A DNA stretch of 64,000 nucleotides from Alphaproteobacteria bacterium. Lineage in GTDB: Bacteria > Pseudomonadota > Alphaproteobacteria > Caulobacterales > Maricaulaceae. Shown here in pieces: positions 26,409-33,674 of the stretch. The stretch covers positions 62,001-126,000 of the forward strand of contig WGNG01000015.1 in assembly GCA_016124675.1 (NCBI GenBank), given 5' to 3'. Below the pieces are notes generated by a model that was given only the letters and a program-made list of their open reading frames with translations, did no database searches and had not been told where the DNA came from. The translations under genes and the position numbers were made by a program. Each line of letters starts with the position of its first letter. The stretch's first letter is position 1.

Positions 26409-27235
26409 TGCGAATTTCTGAAATCTTCGGCTTTGGCGTGGACGATCAAACTCCGGCGGTCCGCTCTTCACGCAGCCAAAAGCTTTGCCCGTTCAGAAAT
26501 TCGGCCTGCACAAAGACAAGCAAATCCGATCCAATCGGTATTTGCTCTCTATCTGACGGCAACACGGCTGCATCGCTTTGCCCTGTCCGCTTTCTCGAAG
26601 GTGGGAAGATTTTCCGTGATGCGGCACGCATTGCTTTCGGCGAAGGAGCCGAATTCGCTGTTTTTCCCGAAATTCGAATATTAAAAATTATCGAGGAGGG
26701 GAAGAAAACACGCAAGATTGGGAAAGTCGATTTTCTAATTGGAAAAATCGAAGCTGACAAAATTGCAGATTTTGCAGCAATTGAAGTTCAGGCAGTTTAT
26801 TTTTCGGGTGGTGAAATACGGTCGGCCATGAACCATTATTTGGAGCATGGGCAGCTAGATGTCGCAAAATCAGACAGACGACCTGATTTTCGTTCATCCG
26901 CACAGAAAAGGTTGGCGCCCCAGCTTCAGCTGAAAGTTCCGGTTTTCCGCAGGTGGGGAAAGAAATTTTTTGTAGTTGTCGACAGTCATTTTTTTGCGAA
27001 TCTTCCATCGTTCAAAGAAACGACTGCTAGCAATAGTGAAGTCACTTGGTTGAGTTACCCAATCAAAAAGTCCGGACCGAACTACTTCCTGGCTGATGCC
27101 AATATTATCTACTCGGAATGGGAGGAAATACAGACTTCTCTGCGAGAAGGGAAGCCGCCCGAGCCAAGTGAAATCATTCTTGAACTACAATCTAAGCTTA
27201 AATCAAAGAGTCCGCCGTTAAGACTAAACAGTTAG
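26408..27235 (+). CDS. NotI-like type II restriction endonuclease
   Basis: 275 residues from the ATG at 26408. The N-terminus IFGFGVDDQTPAVR and KLCPFRNSACTK match NotI as I recall it. Four cysteines at about 27, 34, 46 and 58 would form the iron-binding Cys4 site of that enzyme. A PD-(D/E)XK-type core with D108 and E126-x-Q128 (AIEVQAVYFSGG) follows, then RRPDFRSSAQKRLAPQL. NotI recognises GCGGCCGC; the site here is unproven. The gene is AT-rich relative to the chromosome and tightly coupled to the upstream methyltransferase. Confidence 0.85.
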   Translation: MRISEIFGFGVDDQTPAVRSSRSQKLCPFRNSACTKTSKSDPIGICSLSDGNTAASLCPVRFLEGGKIFRDAARIAFGEGAEFAVFPEIRILKIIEEGKKTRKIGKVDFLIGKIEADKIADFAAIEVQAVYFSGGEIRSAMNHYLEHGQLDVAKSDRRPDFRSSAQKRLAPQLQLKVPVFRRWGKKFFVVVDSHFFANLPSFKETTASNSEVTWLSYPIKKSGPNYFLADANIIYSEWEEIQTSLREGKPPEPSEIILELQSKLKSKSPPLRLNS

Positions 27236-27353
27236 ACACTGCTCGTTAATCCAAGCTCCCCTTTAACCCCACGCCGGTCTTAACGCGTCGGAGCCGCCTC
27301 ACGGAAGACTCACGCGAGAGGTTCGCGGGGATGTGGATCAAACACTCCATCTT

Positions 27354-27470
27354 GTTTTCCCGGGCGGCGTAGCCGACCCGGGACCCATCCACCGAACCTC
27401 TCCGCCATCGAGGCAGGTCAAAAGTGCCGGGATGGATCCCGGATAACCGCTGCGCGGTTTCCGGGAAAAC
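27354..27470 (-). repeat. GTTTTCCCGG-ended intergenic repeat, copy 1
   Basis: A 117-bp element bounded by the perfect inverted ends GTTTTCCCGG and CCGGGAAAAC. It contains internal palindromes (AACCGC/GCGGTT and two CCCGG blocks) and a conserved GGTGGATGGGTCCCGGG segment. It lies in reverse orientation relative to copies 3-5 and is the first half of a tandem duplication between the convergent NotI-like and DUF1295 genes, where it may stop transcription from both sides. Confidence 0.85.
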
Positions 27471-27500
27471 AGGGGGCGTCTGGATCAAACACTCCATCTT

Positions 27501-27617
27501 GTTTTCCCGGGCGGCGTAGCCGACCCGGGACCCATCCACCGATCTTCTCCGCGGTCTAGGCAGCTCAGACGTGCCGGGATGGCTCCCTGATAACCGCTGC
27601 GCGGTTTCCGGGAAAAC
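27501..27617 (-). repeat. GTTTTCCCGG-ended intergenic repeat, copy 2
   Basis: A second 117-bp copy, 147 bp after copy 1 and in the same orientation, with a few substitutions in the middle third. The shared flank TGGATCAAACACTCCATCTT before both copies shows that a whole 147-bp unit was duplicated. Confidence 0.85.
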
Positions 27618-27651
27618 AGGGGGCGGGTGGATGGATGGGTGAGGAGCCCCC

Positions 27652-28449
27652 TCACCCCTTCTTCGGCGGCATGGGCACAAAGGCCGACACCCGCGCCACG
27701 TAATCCTCATAGCCGCGCCGGGACTTCTTCAGCCCGCGTTCCAGCAGCGGCGCGCCGGACCAGCGCATCAGCGTCCAGGTGACGAAGAGCGGGCCAATGA
27801 CGGCGAACAGGCCGGGCGTGGTTTCGGCGGCAATCAGCCAGATGCCCCACCAGGCGCAGGCCTCGCCGAAATAATTGGGGTGGCGGCTCCAGCCCCACAC
27901 GCCGGTATCGAGCACCTTCCCCTTGTTGGCGGGGTCCGCCTTGAAGCGGGTGAGCTGGATGTCGGCGATCGTTTCATACGCAATGCCGAATAGGGCGAGC
28001 GCCATGCCGATGAAGGCGAGGATGCCGAAGGCGGCCGGCTGCGCCGCCACCTGGCCCAGCTGCACGGGCAGGCTGGCGATGAACAAGAGGCCCGCCTGCG
28101 GCGCGAACACGAACAGCGCGGTGGTCTTGCCAAAGCCCCAGCCGCGCTTTTCCCCGGCGTGGCGCACCAGGGCGGCATAGCGCTTGTCGGCGCCCTCATG
28201 GCGCCAGCGCCAGAACAGATAGCCGCCGAGCCTCAGCCCCCAGACCAGCGCCAGCCCGGTGATCACCAGCTGTCGTGTTTCCCAGCCATCTGCCATCACA
28301 AAGCTCGTCACCGCCATCAGTGTGATGCCCAGCGCCCAGAAGGCGTCCACGAAGCTCGGATCGCGGGTGCGCTGGGCGGCGAGCCAGAGCGCGGCGAACA
28401 ACACGATCACGATGGCGGCGTTGGCGGCCAGCAAGGCAACAGCGGACAT
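27652..28449 (-). CDS. DUF1295 membrane protein (steroid 5-alpha-reductase-like fold)
   Basis: 265 residues with about six hydrophobic helices. The C-terminal part has the DUF1295/ICMT-like signature GVWGWSRHPNYFGEACAWWG and the closing RRGYEDYVARVSAFVP. Members are membrane-bound reductase- or methyltransferase-like proteins; the substrate is not known. The ATG at 28449 has GGAG upstream. It stands alone, with repeat-filled gaps on both sides. Confidence 0.85.
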   Translation of the reverse strand: MSAVALLAANAAIVIVLFAALWLAAQRTRDPSFVDAFWALGITLMAVTSFVMADGWETRQLVITGLALVWGLRLGGYLFWRWRHEGADKRYAALVRHAGEKRGWGFGKTTALFVFAPQAGLLFIASLPVQLGQVAAQPAAFGILAFIGMALALFGIAYETIADIQLTRFKADPANKGKVLDTGVWGWSRHPNYFGEACAWWGIWLIAAETTPGLFAVIGPLFVTWTLMRWSGAPLLERGLKKSRRGYEDYVARVSAFVPMPPKKG

Positions 28450-28622
28450 GGCGGCTCCGGGTCAGGCGGGATTCGAAGCGTGGAGCCTAGCGGCGCGGGG
28501 CGGATATGTCGCGGGGGGATGTGAGGGGGGGGGTGGGGATCAAGGCGCCGCAACCCTTTCCTCCCCCGTTTACGGGGGAGGAAAGGGAGGCTCGGCCGCC
28601 CAGATTCCGTCATCCACCCCCT

Positions 28623-28739
28623 GTTTTCCCGGAAACCGCGCAGCGGTTATCCGGGAGCCATCCCGGCACGTCTGAGCCGCCTCGAAGGCGGAGAGGTTCG
28701 GTGGATGGGTCCCGGGTCGGCTGCGCCGCCCGGGAAAAC
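28623..28739 (+). repeat. GTTTTCCCGG-ended intergenic repeat, copy 3
   Basis: 117 bp, same inverted ends as copies 1 and 2 but in the opposite orientation, and closely similar to the reverse complement of copy 1 along its full length. It lies upstream of the DUF1295 gene and downstream of pmpB. Confidence 0.85.
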
Positions 28740-28823
28740 AAAGAGGCGAAACGGGAGGCATCCCGATCATACGTCCGGAATCATACGCCCGGACCTCCCC
28801 TTGACCCCATGAAAGCGCATTGT

Positions 28824-28929
28824 CGCAAGCGCTCCGGCGGGTCAAGGCCGCCCCGGATTTAATCCGGGGTGCCGCATGCGGTGACCGAGCGACGCTCGGT
28901 CAGCCTTGACGCGTCGGAGACGCCTTGCG
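28824..28929. repeat. Cloverleaf-like palindromic element, copy 2
   Basis: A 106-bp element with ends CGCAAGCG and CGCCTTGCG and an imperfect outer stem that closes on GTCAAGGC/GCCTTGAC (28841-28848 with 28903-28910). Inside are three hairpins: CCCCGGATT/AATCCGGGG, CCGCA/TGCGG and TGACCGAGCG/CGCTCGGTCA. The ends, inner border and the ACCGAGC hairpin are shared with the element at 18727-18825, while the stem between them differs but stays paired. Confidence 0.7.
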
Positions 28930-29001
28930 GAAGACTCAGGCAATTGGGGTTTGGGGGGCGTGTGTGGGTACGCATTCCCCCGAACGCGCCAGCACAGACC
29001 C

Positions 29002-29469
29002 CTACTTCACCAGCCACCGCCATCCGCCCATGCCGGCGAGCATGGCGGCCAGGAAGATATACACCTCGCCCATCCCGAGCGCCGCCGCGGACAAGGCCGG
29101 GCCGGGGCAGAAACCGGCGAGGCCCCAGCCGGCGCCGAACAGGGCGGCGCCGCCGATCAGGCGCGGGTCGAGCTGGCGGGCGGCAGGCAGGGAGAAGCTG
29201 CCGGCGAAGAGCGGCTTGCCGCGCGGCAGGATGAGGCGGTAGCCGATGGCGGTCACCCCCATGGCGCCGCCCATGACGAAGGCGAGGGACGGGTCCCAGG
29301 TCCCGGCCACATCCAGGAAGTTGAGCACCTTGGCCGGGTTGATCATGCCGGAGATGACGAGGCCCAGCCCGAACATGAGGCCCGCGCCCAGCGCGGCCAG
29401 CGGCAGGGCGAATGAGGCGGACGGGGCGGGCGTTGAGGGCGACGGGCGGGCGGTGGGTGTGTCGGTCAT
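29002..29469 (-). CDS. pmpB: YeeE/YedE-type membrane protein (PmpB-like)
   Basis: 155 residues from the ATG at 29469 (MTDTPTARP). About four helices, with GLVISGMINPAKVLNFLD at the N-terminal side and GAGWGLAGFCPGPAL toward the C-terminus, mark the DUF6691/YedE half-transporter family. Such pairs are linked to uptake or export of sulfur compounds and belong to the bigR operon in Agrobacterium and Xylella. It follows its partner by eight bases. Confidence 0.85.
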   Translation of the reverse strand: MTDTPTARPSPSTPAPSASFALPLAALGAGLMFGLGLVISGMINPAKVLNFLDVAGTWDPSLAFVMGGAMGVTAIGYRLILPRGKPLFAGSFSLPAARQLDPRLIGGAALFGAGWGLAGFCPGPALSAAALGMGEVYIFLAAMLAGMGGWRWLVK

Positions 29470-29477
29470 GGCGGGCC

Positions 29478-29906
29478 TCACGCGATCAGATGGCGGGTGA
29501 TGAAGACGGTGGCGGCGCCTGCGGCCATGAATACGGCCACGGAGACGAGGCTGCGCGGGGAGAACAGGCTGAGCCCGCACACGCCGTGGCCCGAGGTGCA
29601 GCCCGAGCCCATCTGCGTGCCCACGCCCACCAGAAGGCCCGCGGCGATCAGGGTCAGCGGACCCGCCTCTATGGTGACGGCGACAGGGCCGGAGGCCAGC
29701 ATCACGATCAGCGGCGCGGCGATGAGGCCCGCCACGAAGGCCAGGCGCCAGAGCCGGTCGGGCACGGACGGGCCGATCAGCCCGCCGGCAATGCCGGAAA
29801 TCCCGGCAATGCGGCCATTGGCGGCCATCAGCCAGACAGCTGACAGGCCGATCAGCGCGCCGCCGATCAGGGCCGAGACCGGGGTGAAGGGGGTGGCGGC
29901 GTCCAT
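29478..29906 (-). CDS. pmpA: YeeE/YedE-type membrane protein (PmpA-like)
   Basis: 142 residues from the ATG at 29906, which has AGGA upstream; the TTG in the ORF track is two codons earlier. Helical segments surround the signature GSGCTSGHGVCGLSLFSPRS, whose cysteines are expected to handle sulfur species. It forms a two-gene unit with pmpB, divergent from the bigR-like regulator and its persulfide dioxygenase. Confidence 0.87.
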   Translation of the reverse strand: MDAATPFTPVSALIGGALIGLSAVWLMAANGRIAGISGIAGGLIGPSVPDRLWRLAFVAGLIAAPLIVMLASGPVAVTIEAGPLTLIAAGLLVGVGTQMGSGCTSGHGVCGLSLFSPRSLVSVAVFMAAGAATVFITRHLIA

Positions 29907-29996
29907 GGGCAATCCTTTCCTGCTTCGGGGCCGTTTGGCGTCACGGGGGCGGAGCGGATGGGCGGGTGAGACATCCCGCCGCGCTGCGCCCCTTGA

Positions 29997-30012
29997 TTAT
30001 CAATTTTGATAA
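29997..30012. promoter_or_regulatory. AT-rich palindrome, probable BigR operator
   Basis: TTATCAA and TTGATAA form a perfect 7-bp inverted repeat with a two-base centre, placed between the divergent pmpA and bigR-like genes. BigR is known to bind an AT-rich palindrome and repress both directions. An AT-rich TGATATATG follows and may be part of the promoter. Confidence 0.6.
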
Positions 30013-30080
30013 ATGATATATGTGAGGACGAAACGCAAGGGGCTTCGCATCGCGTGGAGCCGGAACGCCAGGGCGCCGAC

Positions 30081-30479
30081 ATGGACCGAGCCGAGACGAT
30101 GACCCCGCACGACCTTGTCCCGGACGCGGCCCCATCCCCCGGGATCGACCTCGCGCAGTTGCGCGTTCGCGCCCGCGAGGTGAGCGGGCTCCTGAAGCTG
30201 CTGGCCAATCCCGGCCGCCTGCTGATCGCCTGCGAGCTGATGGATGGCGAGCGCACTGTCAGCGAGATCGAGCAGCGCACCGGCGTGCGCCAGCCCAACC
30301 TGTCGCGCGATCTCGCCCGCCTGCGCGCCGCCGGCCTCGCCGCCACGCGCCGCGACGGCAAGGCGGTGCATTACCGCCTGAAGGATTCGCGCATCCAGCT
30401 CCTGATGACCGCCCTGTGCGCGGCCTTCGCATCCGACCTCAAGTCATCCTCCGTCGCTTCAAAGGACACCCTGTCATGA
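30081..30479 (+). CDS. bigR: ArsR-family sulfide-responsive repressor, BigR-like
   Basis: 132 residues from the ATG at 30081; the longer ORF would start inside the probable operator. A winged helix (KLLANPGRLLIACELMDGE, RQPNLSRDLARLRAAGL) carries two cysteines, C51 and C113, at about the spacing of the pair in BigR that forms a disulfide or polysulfide bridge in response to sulfide. It overlaps the next gene by four bases (ATGA) and faces pmpAB, so it probably controls both units. Confidence 0.85.
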   Translation: MDRAETMTPHDLVPDAAPSPGIDLAQLRVRAREVSGLLKLLANPGRLLIACELMDGERTVSEIEQRTGVRQPNLSRDLARLRAAGLAATRRDGKAVHYRLKDSRIQLLMTALCAAFASDLKSSSVASKDTLS

Positions 30480-31345
30480 CCCAGAAACCCGACGTCAAGG
30501 CCTTCTTCGACCCCGCCACCAACACGGTGAGCTATGTGGTCTGCGACCCGCAGACAAAACAGGCCGCCATCGTGGACTCCGTCCTCGACTACGACCCCAA
30601 GTCGGGGCGCACCTCCAGGGCCAGCGCCGACGCGGTCATCGCCTATGTGCGCGAGCAGGGCCTCACGGTTCAGTGGATCCTGGAGACCCATGTCCACGCC
30701 GACCACCTCTCCGCCGCGCCGTATCTGAAGGACCAGGTGGGCGGCACGCTCGCCATCGGCTCCAATATCCGCACCGTGCAGGACGTGTTCGGCAAGGTGT
30801 TCAACGCCGGGACCGAGTTCGCCCGCGACGGCTCGCAGTTCGACCGGCTGTTCGAGGATGGCGAGACGTTCATGCTGGGCCGTATCGAGGCGAAGGCCAT
30901 CCACACGCCCGGCCACACGCCCGCCTGCATGACCTATGTCATCGGTGATGCCGCGTTTGTGGGCGACACGCTGTTCATGCCCGACTACGGCACCGCGCGC
31001 TGCGACTTTCCCGGCGGCGACGCCCATGAGCTCTACCGCTCGATCCAGACACTCTACGCCCTGCCCGACGAGACCCGCCTCTTCCTGTGCCATGATTATC
31101 TGCCGGAGGGGCGCGATGCCTATCAGTGGGAAACCACAATCGGCGCCCAGAAGGCGGGCAATATCCACGTCCACGCCGGGATCAGCGAGGAGGCCTTCGT
31201 CGCCATGCGCACGGCGCGCGACGCCACGCTCGCCATGCCCGTGCTGATCCTGCCCTCGGTGCAGGTGAACATGCGCGCCGGCCACTTCCCGCCCGCCGAC
31301 GAGAACGGCCTGACCTATCTGAAAATCCCGGTGGACGCGCTGTAG
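30476..31345 (+). CDS. Persulfide dioxygenase-like metallo-beta-lactamase protein
   Basis: 289 residues from the ATG at 30476. Metal ligands are visible in THVHADHLS, TPGHTPACM and GDTLFMPDYG, with FLCHDYLP supplying the later histidine: an ETHE1/Blh-type mononuclear iron site. The enzyme oxidises glutathione persulfide to sulfite, removing toxic sulfide products. It is translationally coupled to bigR. Unlike some Blh proteins it has no fused rhodanese-like domain. Confidence 0.9.
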   Translation: MTQKPDVKAFFDPATNTVSYVVCDPQTKQAAIVDSVLDYDPKSGRTSRASADAVIAYVREQGLTVQWILETHVHADHLSAAPYLKDQVGGTLAIGSNIRTVQDVFGKVFNAGTEFARDGSQFDRLFEDGETFMLGRIEAKAIHTPGHTPACMTYVIGDAAFVGDTLFMPDYGTARCDFPGGDAHELYRSIQTLYALPDETRLFLCHDYLPEGRDAYQWETTIGAQKAGNIHVHAGISEEAFVAMRTARDATLAMPVLILPSVQVNMRAGHFPPADENGLTYLKIPVDAL

Positions 31346-31358
31346 GGGCTCAATCCTT

Positions 31359-31485
31359 GTTTTCCCGGACGCCCCGGCCCTGCGCCGGGGCGATCCGGGA
31401 CCCATCCCGACACCTCTGAACCGCCTCGACAGCGGACAGGATGGGTGGATGGGTCCCGGGTCTCGCTACGCTCGACCGGGAAAAC
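31359..31485 (+). repeat. GTTTTCCCGG-ended intergenic repeat, copy 4
   Basis: 127 bp with the same inverted ends and the GGTGGATGGGTCCCGGGTC segment; the left arm carries a different internal hairpin (CGCCCCGGC...GCGCCGGGGCG). It fills the gap between two convergent genes and may serve as their terminator. Confidence 0.8.
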
Positions 31486-31507
31486 AAGATGGGCGGCCCG
31501 CGCCCCC

Positions 31508-32212
31508 TCACGCTTTCCCGTCCGCCTCCGCCACCTCCGCCGTATCGTCCCGTTTGTACTGGTCGGGATAGAGCGTATCGGCCAGGAAGGATTTCGTCGT
31601 CGCCCAGTTCGGCAGGCAGTTCACCTCCCCGCGCAGCGCCGCCTTCACCATATTGCGGATCCGCCTGAACCTTTCCTGTCTGGCGGCCTCGTCCTCGCGC
31701 CGGGCGGCCTCGTCATGGTCCGGCGGCAAGGGCAGGGCCTCCAGCAGCCGCGCCGAGTTCAGCACCCGCTCGCACAGCCGCATCGCCTCGCCGGCCTGTT
31801 TGAGCTGGCCCGCCTGCATCAGCTCGACGGCCAGGATCAGCGCCCGCTCCCCCGCCAGGCGCACCTCCAGCGCCCGCACGGGCACCCATGGCTCCGCCTG
31901 CGTCTCCGCCTCCGCCCCGGCCTGCGTCTCCGCCTCCGCCCCGGCCCCCGCCGCGTCCGGCGCAGCGGGCGGCGCAGCGGCAGAGGCCGCCGCAGCCGCC
32001 GCGCGCGCCTTCGCCGCCTCATCCTGGGCCCGCATCCGGACCTGAGCGATGTCCATGGCGCGCCATCGCCCCTCGGCGGCCCAGCGGTACAGGGTCGGCA
32101 CCGGCACCTCCAGCGCATCGGCGATGTCCTGCATCGCCGCCCCCGCCTCACGCATCTCGCGCGCCGCTTCCTTGAGCCGTTCACGCTCGTCTTCGCATCG
32201 CCAGTGTTTCAT
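31508..32212 (-). CDS. HTH-containing protein of unknown function
   Basis: 234 residues from the ATG at 32212 (MKHWRCEDERERL). The N-terminus looks like a helix-turn-helix (DIADALEVPVPTLYRWAAEG). A long Ala/Glu/Thr linker with a repeated AGAEAETQ unit follows, then a charged helical region (RRIRNMVKAALRGEVNCLP) and NWATTKSFLADTLYPDQY. It resembles small phage-packaging or transposase-type HTH proteins in outline only. Direct copies of the same intergenic repeat lie on both sides. No clear ribosome site, so the start is uncertain. Confidence 0.6.
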   Translation of the reverse strand: MKHWRCEDERERLKEAAREMREAGAAMQDIADALEVPVPTLYRWAAEGRWRAMDIAQVRMRAQDEAAKARAAAAAASAAAPPAAPDAAGAGAEAETQAGAEAETQAEPWVPVRALEVRLAGERALILAVELMQAGQLKQAGEAMRLCERVLNSARLLEALPLPPDHDEAARREDEAARQERFRRIRNMVKAALRGEVNCLPNWATTKSFLADTLYPDQYKRDDTAEVAEADGKA

Positions 32213-32297
32213 GAGCGCGAGCATAGGGCCGGCCGGCGGGGCGGGGATAAGGCGGGCGGAAAAGAACCCACATCTGCCCGCCAAACCCCCACCCCCT

Positions 32298-32425
32298 GTT
32301 TTCCCGGAAGAGCCGGCCTTGAGCCGGGGCTATCCGGGACCCATTCCCCATAAGCCCCAACCGCCTCGACAGCAGACAAGATCGGTGGATGGGTCCCGGG
32401 CCTCCCTCCGGTCGCCCGGTAAAAC
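32298..32425 (+). repeat. GTTTTCCCGG-ended intergenic repeat, copy 5
   Basis: 128 bp, with a perfect left end GTTTTCCCGG and a right end CCGGTAAAAC that has one change. It shares the GGTGGATGGGTCCCGGG block and lies in the same orientation as copies 3 and 4. Confidence 0.8.
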
Positions 32426-32586
32426 AAGGTGGGTTGTTGTGACTCCCCGGATCAATCTCTCATGAGCTCAGCCCCCATGGTCATGGGGGAGAGGAGGCTT
32501 GACCCGCCGGAGCGCTTGCGCATGAGGCCCCCAAGACCGACCCTGGGGATCGTTCGACGGGCCGGACGGGTGGTCGGCGCTGCCGC

Positions 32587-32722
32587 CCTTTCCTCCCCCG
32601 CTTGCGGGGGAGGTGGTCCGAAGGACCGGAGGGGGGGACACGCCGGTCCCGCCTGCACCGCCCCTGAAGTCCGCACCGCCCGCTCCCCCCTCCGTCTGGC
32701 GCTACGCGCCAGCCACCTCCCC
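32587..32722. repeat. Long imperfect inverted repeat of the CCTCCCCCG type
   Basis: The left side reads CCTCCCCCG/CGGGGGAGG, then GGTCC/GGACC and a GGAGGGGGG run. The right side is CCCCCCTCCGTCTGG, GGCGCTACGCGCC and CCACCTCCCC, so the outer blocks pair. This looks like a mobile or REP-like intergenic palindrome; a shorter relative lies at about 28560. Confidence 0.65.
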
Positions 32723-32744
32723 GAAGTGAGCATGGCAAAGTGCC

Positions 32745-33674
32745 TTAAGGAGATAAATGGCGCGCGGATATCTTCGGATCTACGCTCACTTTATGACGTG
32801 CTGTGCCACCACGCTCATTTATGGACGCTTCAAAGTCGAGAGCCTTGATGCCAGCTCCCCAATCGCCCAGCAAAAAAAGCGCTTCAGTGACTTTGCTCCG
32901 TGTGGCGCTGGGTCCTCCAATTACGCTATGCCTATCAATTGGCATATACTTTGCACCGGCACCTTTATACAGTTGCCGCAAGCTCTCGTGATCGGCGTTG
33001 GTCACTATGATTTTCGCCCCACGCTTCTCAGCTCTAGAAGCGGCTCTACAAAGACGCTCCTGATCCGCCCATGTAAATAGTTGTTCATTATATCTAACAA
33101 AGCCATTATTATTGTGCCTTGTTGTATACGGCGGATCAATAAAGATCAATGATCCATCGCCAGATCGATTCAACGTCACTTCAAAATCGGTGCATTCAAT
33201 CGATACTTTCATCAGAATTCGCGAAATAGCCTCAAAGTCATCGGTGTCAAAAACAATCCGGCTCTTAGTTCCTATTGGCACATTGAATTGGCCGCGCTTG
33301 TTCACTCTGTAAATGCCATTAAAACACGCTCTATTGAGATACATAAATCGAGATGCACGATCAATTTCATTGCTCGGAATCTGTCCTCTTACGGTGTAAT
33401 AGTAGGCTTCCGAATGATGCCTTTGATGATCAACAAGTGCATCGTAAAGCTCTTTCGGCCTATCTCGTATAATACTGTAGCAGTTTACAAGCTCTGGATT
33501 GATATCGCTGACATAACCAGAATGAGGCGCAGTCGCCAATAGCACTGCGCCACCACCCAAAAATGGTTCATAATAATTTGCTATCGGCGGCTTAAGGAGC
33601 GGAGCAATTTTGTTTAAGATCCACCTCTTCCCACCAGCCCACTTGAGGAACGGTGCAGCTTCGCGAATAAACAT
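32745..33674 (-). CDS. Dam-type N6-adenine DNA methyltransferase
   Basis: 309 residues of the D12 class: FLKWAGGKRW (9-18), YEPFLGGGAV (35-44, motif I), NRACFNGIYRVNKRGQFN, and DPPYTTR at 180 (motif IV). It should methylate adenine in a short site, GATC-like by family but unproven. It is the last gene of a tight three-gene operon: its ATG shares one base with the stop of the HEPN-like gene (TAATG). The region is strikingly AT-rich against the chromosome, as expected for a transferred defence island. Confidence 0.92.
   Translation of the reverse strand: MFIREAAPFLKWAGGKRWILNKIAPLLKPPIANYYEPFLGGGAVLLATAPHSGYVSDINPELVNCYSIIRDRPKELYDALVDHQRHHSEAYYYTVRGQIPSNEIDRASRFMYLNRACFNGIYRVNKRGQFNVPIGTKSRIVFDTDDFEAISRILMKVSIECTDFEVTLNRSGDGSLIFIDPPYTTRHNNNGFVRYNEQLFTWADQERLCRAASRAEKRGAKIIVTNADHESLRQLYKGAGAKYMPIDRHSVIGGPSATRSKVTEALFLLGDWGAGIKALDFEASINERGGTARHKVSVDPKISARHLSP

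Larger units (their letters stand above)
27236..27651. other. Gene-free gap filled by repeats
   Basis: 416 bases between two convergent genes. It contains a partial right arm of the cloverleaf element (about 27279-27313, sharing ACGCGTCGGAG and GGAAGACTCA with copy 2) and then a 147-bp tandem duplication, 27334-27480 and 27481-27627, each unit carrying one palindromic repeat. The ORF at 27246-27710 is only translated repeat sequence. Confidence 0.8.
28450..29001. other. Gene-free gap with three kinds of repeat
   Basis: 552 bases with no credible gene. In order it holds a short hairpin of the CCTCCCCCG/CGGGGGAGG family (about 28560-28581), copy 3 of the GTTTTCCCGG-ended repeat (28623-28739) and copy 2 of the cloverleaf element (28824-28929). 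Small ORFs here are translated repeats. Confidence 0.8.
32213..32744. other. Gene-free gap with repeats
   Basis: 532 bases between two minus-strand genes. It contains copy 5 of the GTTTTCCCGG-ended repeat, a solo left arm of the cloverleaf element in reverse (32498-32519, identical over 22 bases to 28825-28846) next to a CCCCCATG/CATGGGGG hairpin, and a third repeat family at 32587-32722. No gene is supported. Confidence 0.8.

Noticed and set aside
27246-27710. 154-residue ORF with internal duplication
   Set aside because: It is the translation of two copies of the intergenic repeat and runs into the DUF1295 gene in another frame.
28506-28862. 118-residue ORF in the gap before DUF1295
   Set aside because: Built from repeat copy 3; similar peptides (PPVFPETAQRLSGSHPGT) arise at the other copies, so it is not a gene.
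27334-32722. CRISPR array
   Set aside because: The repeats are long palindromic elements at irregular distances and separated by genes, without regular spacers or cas genes.
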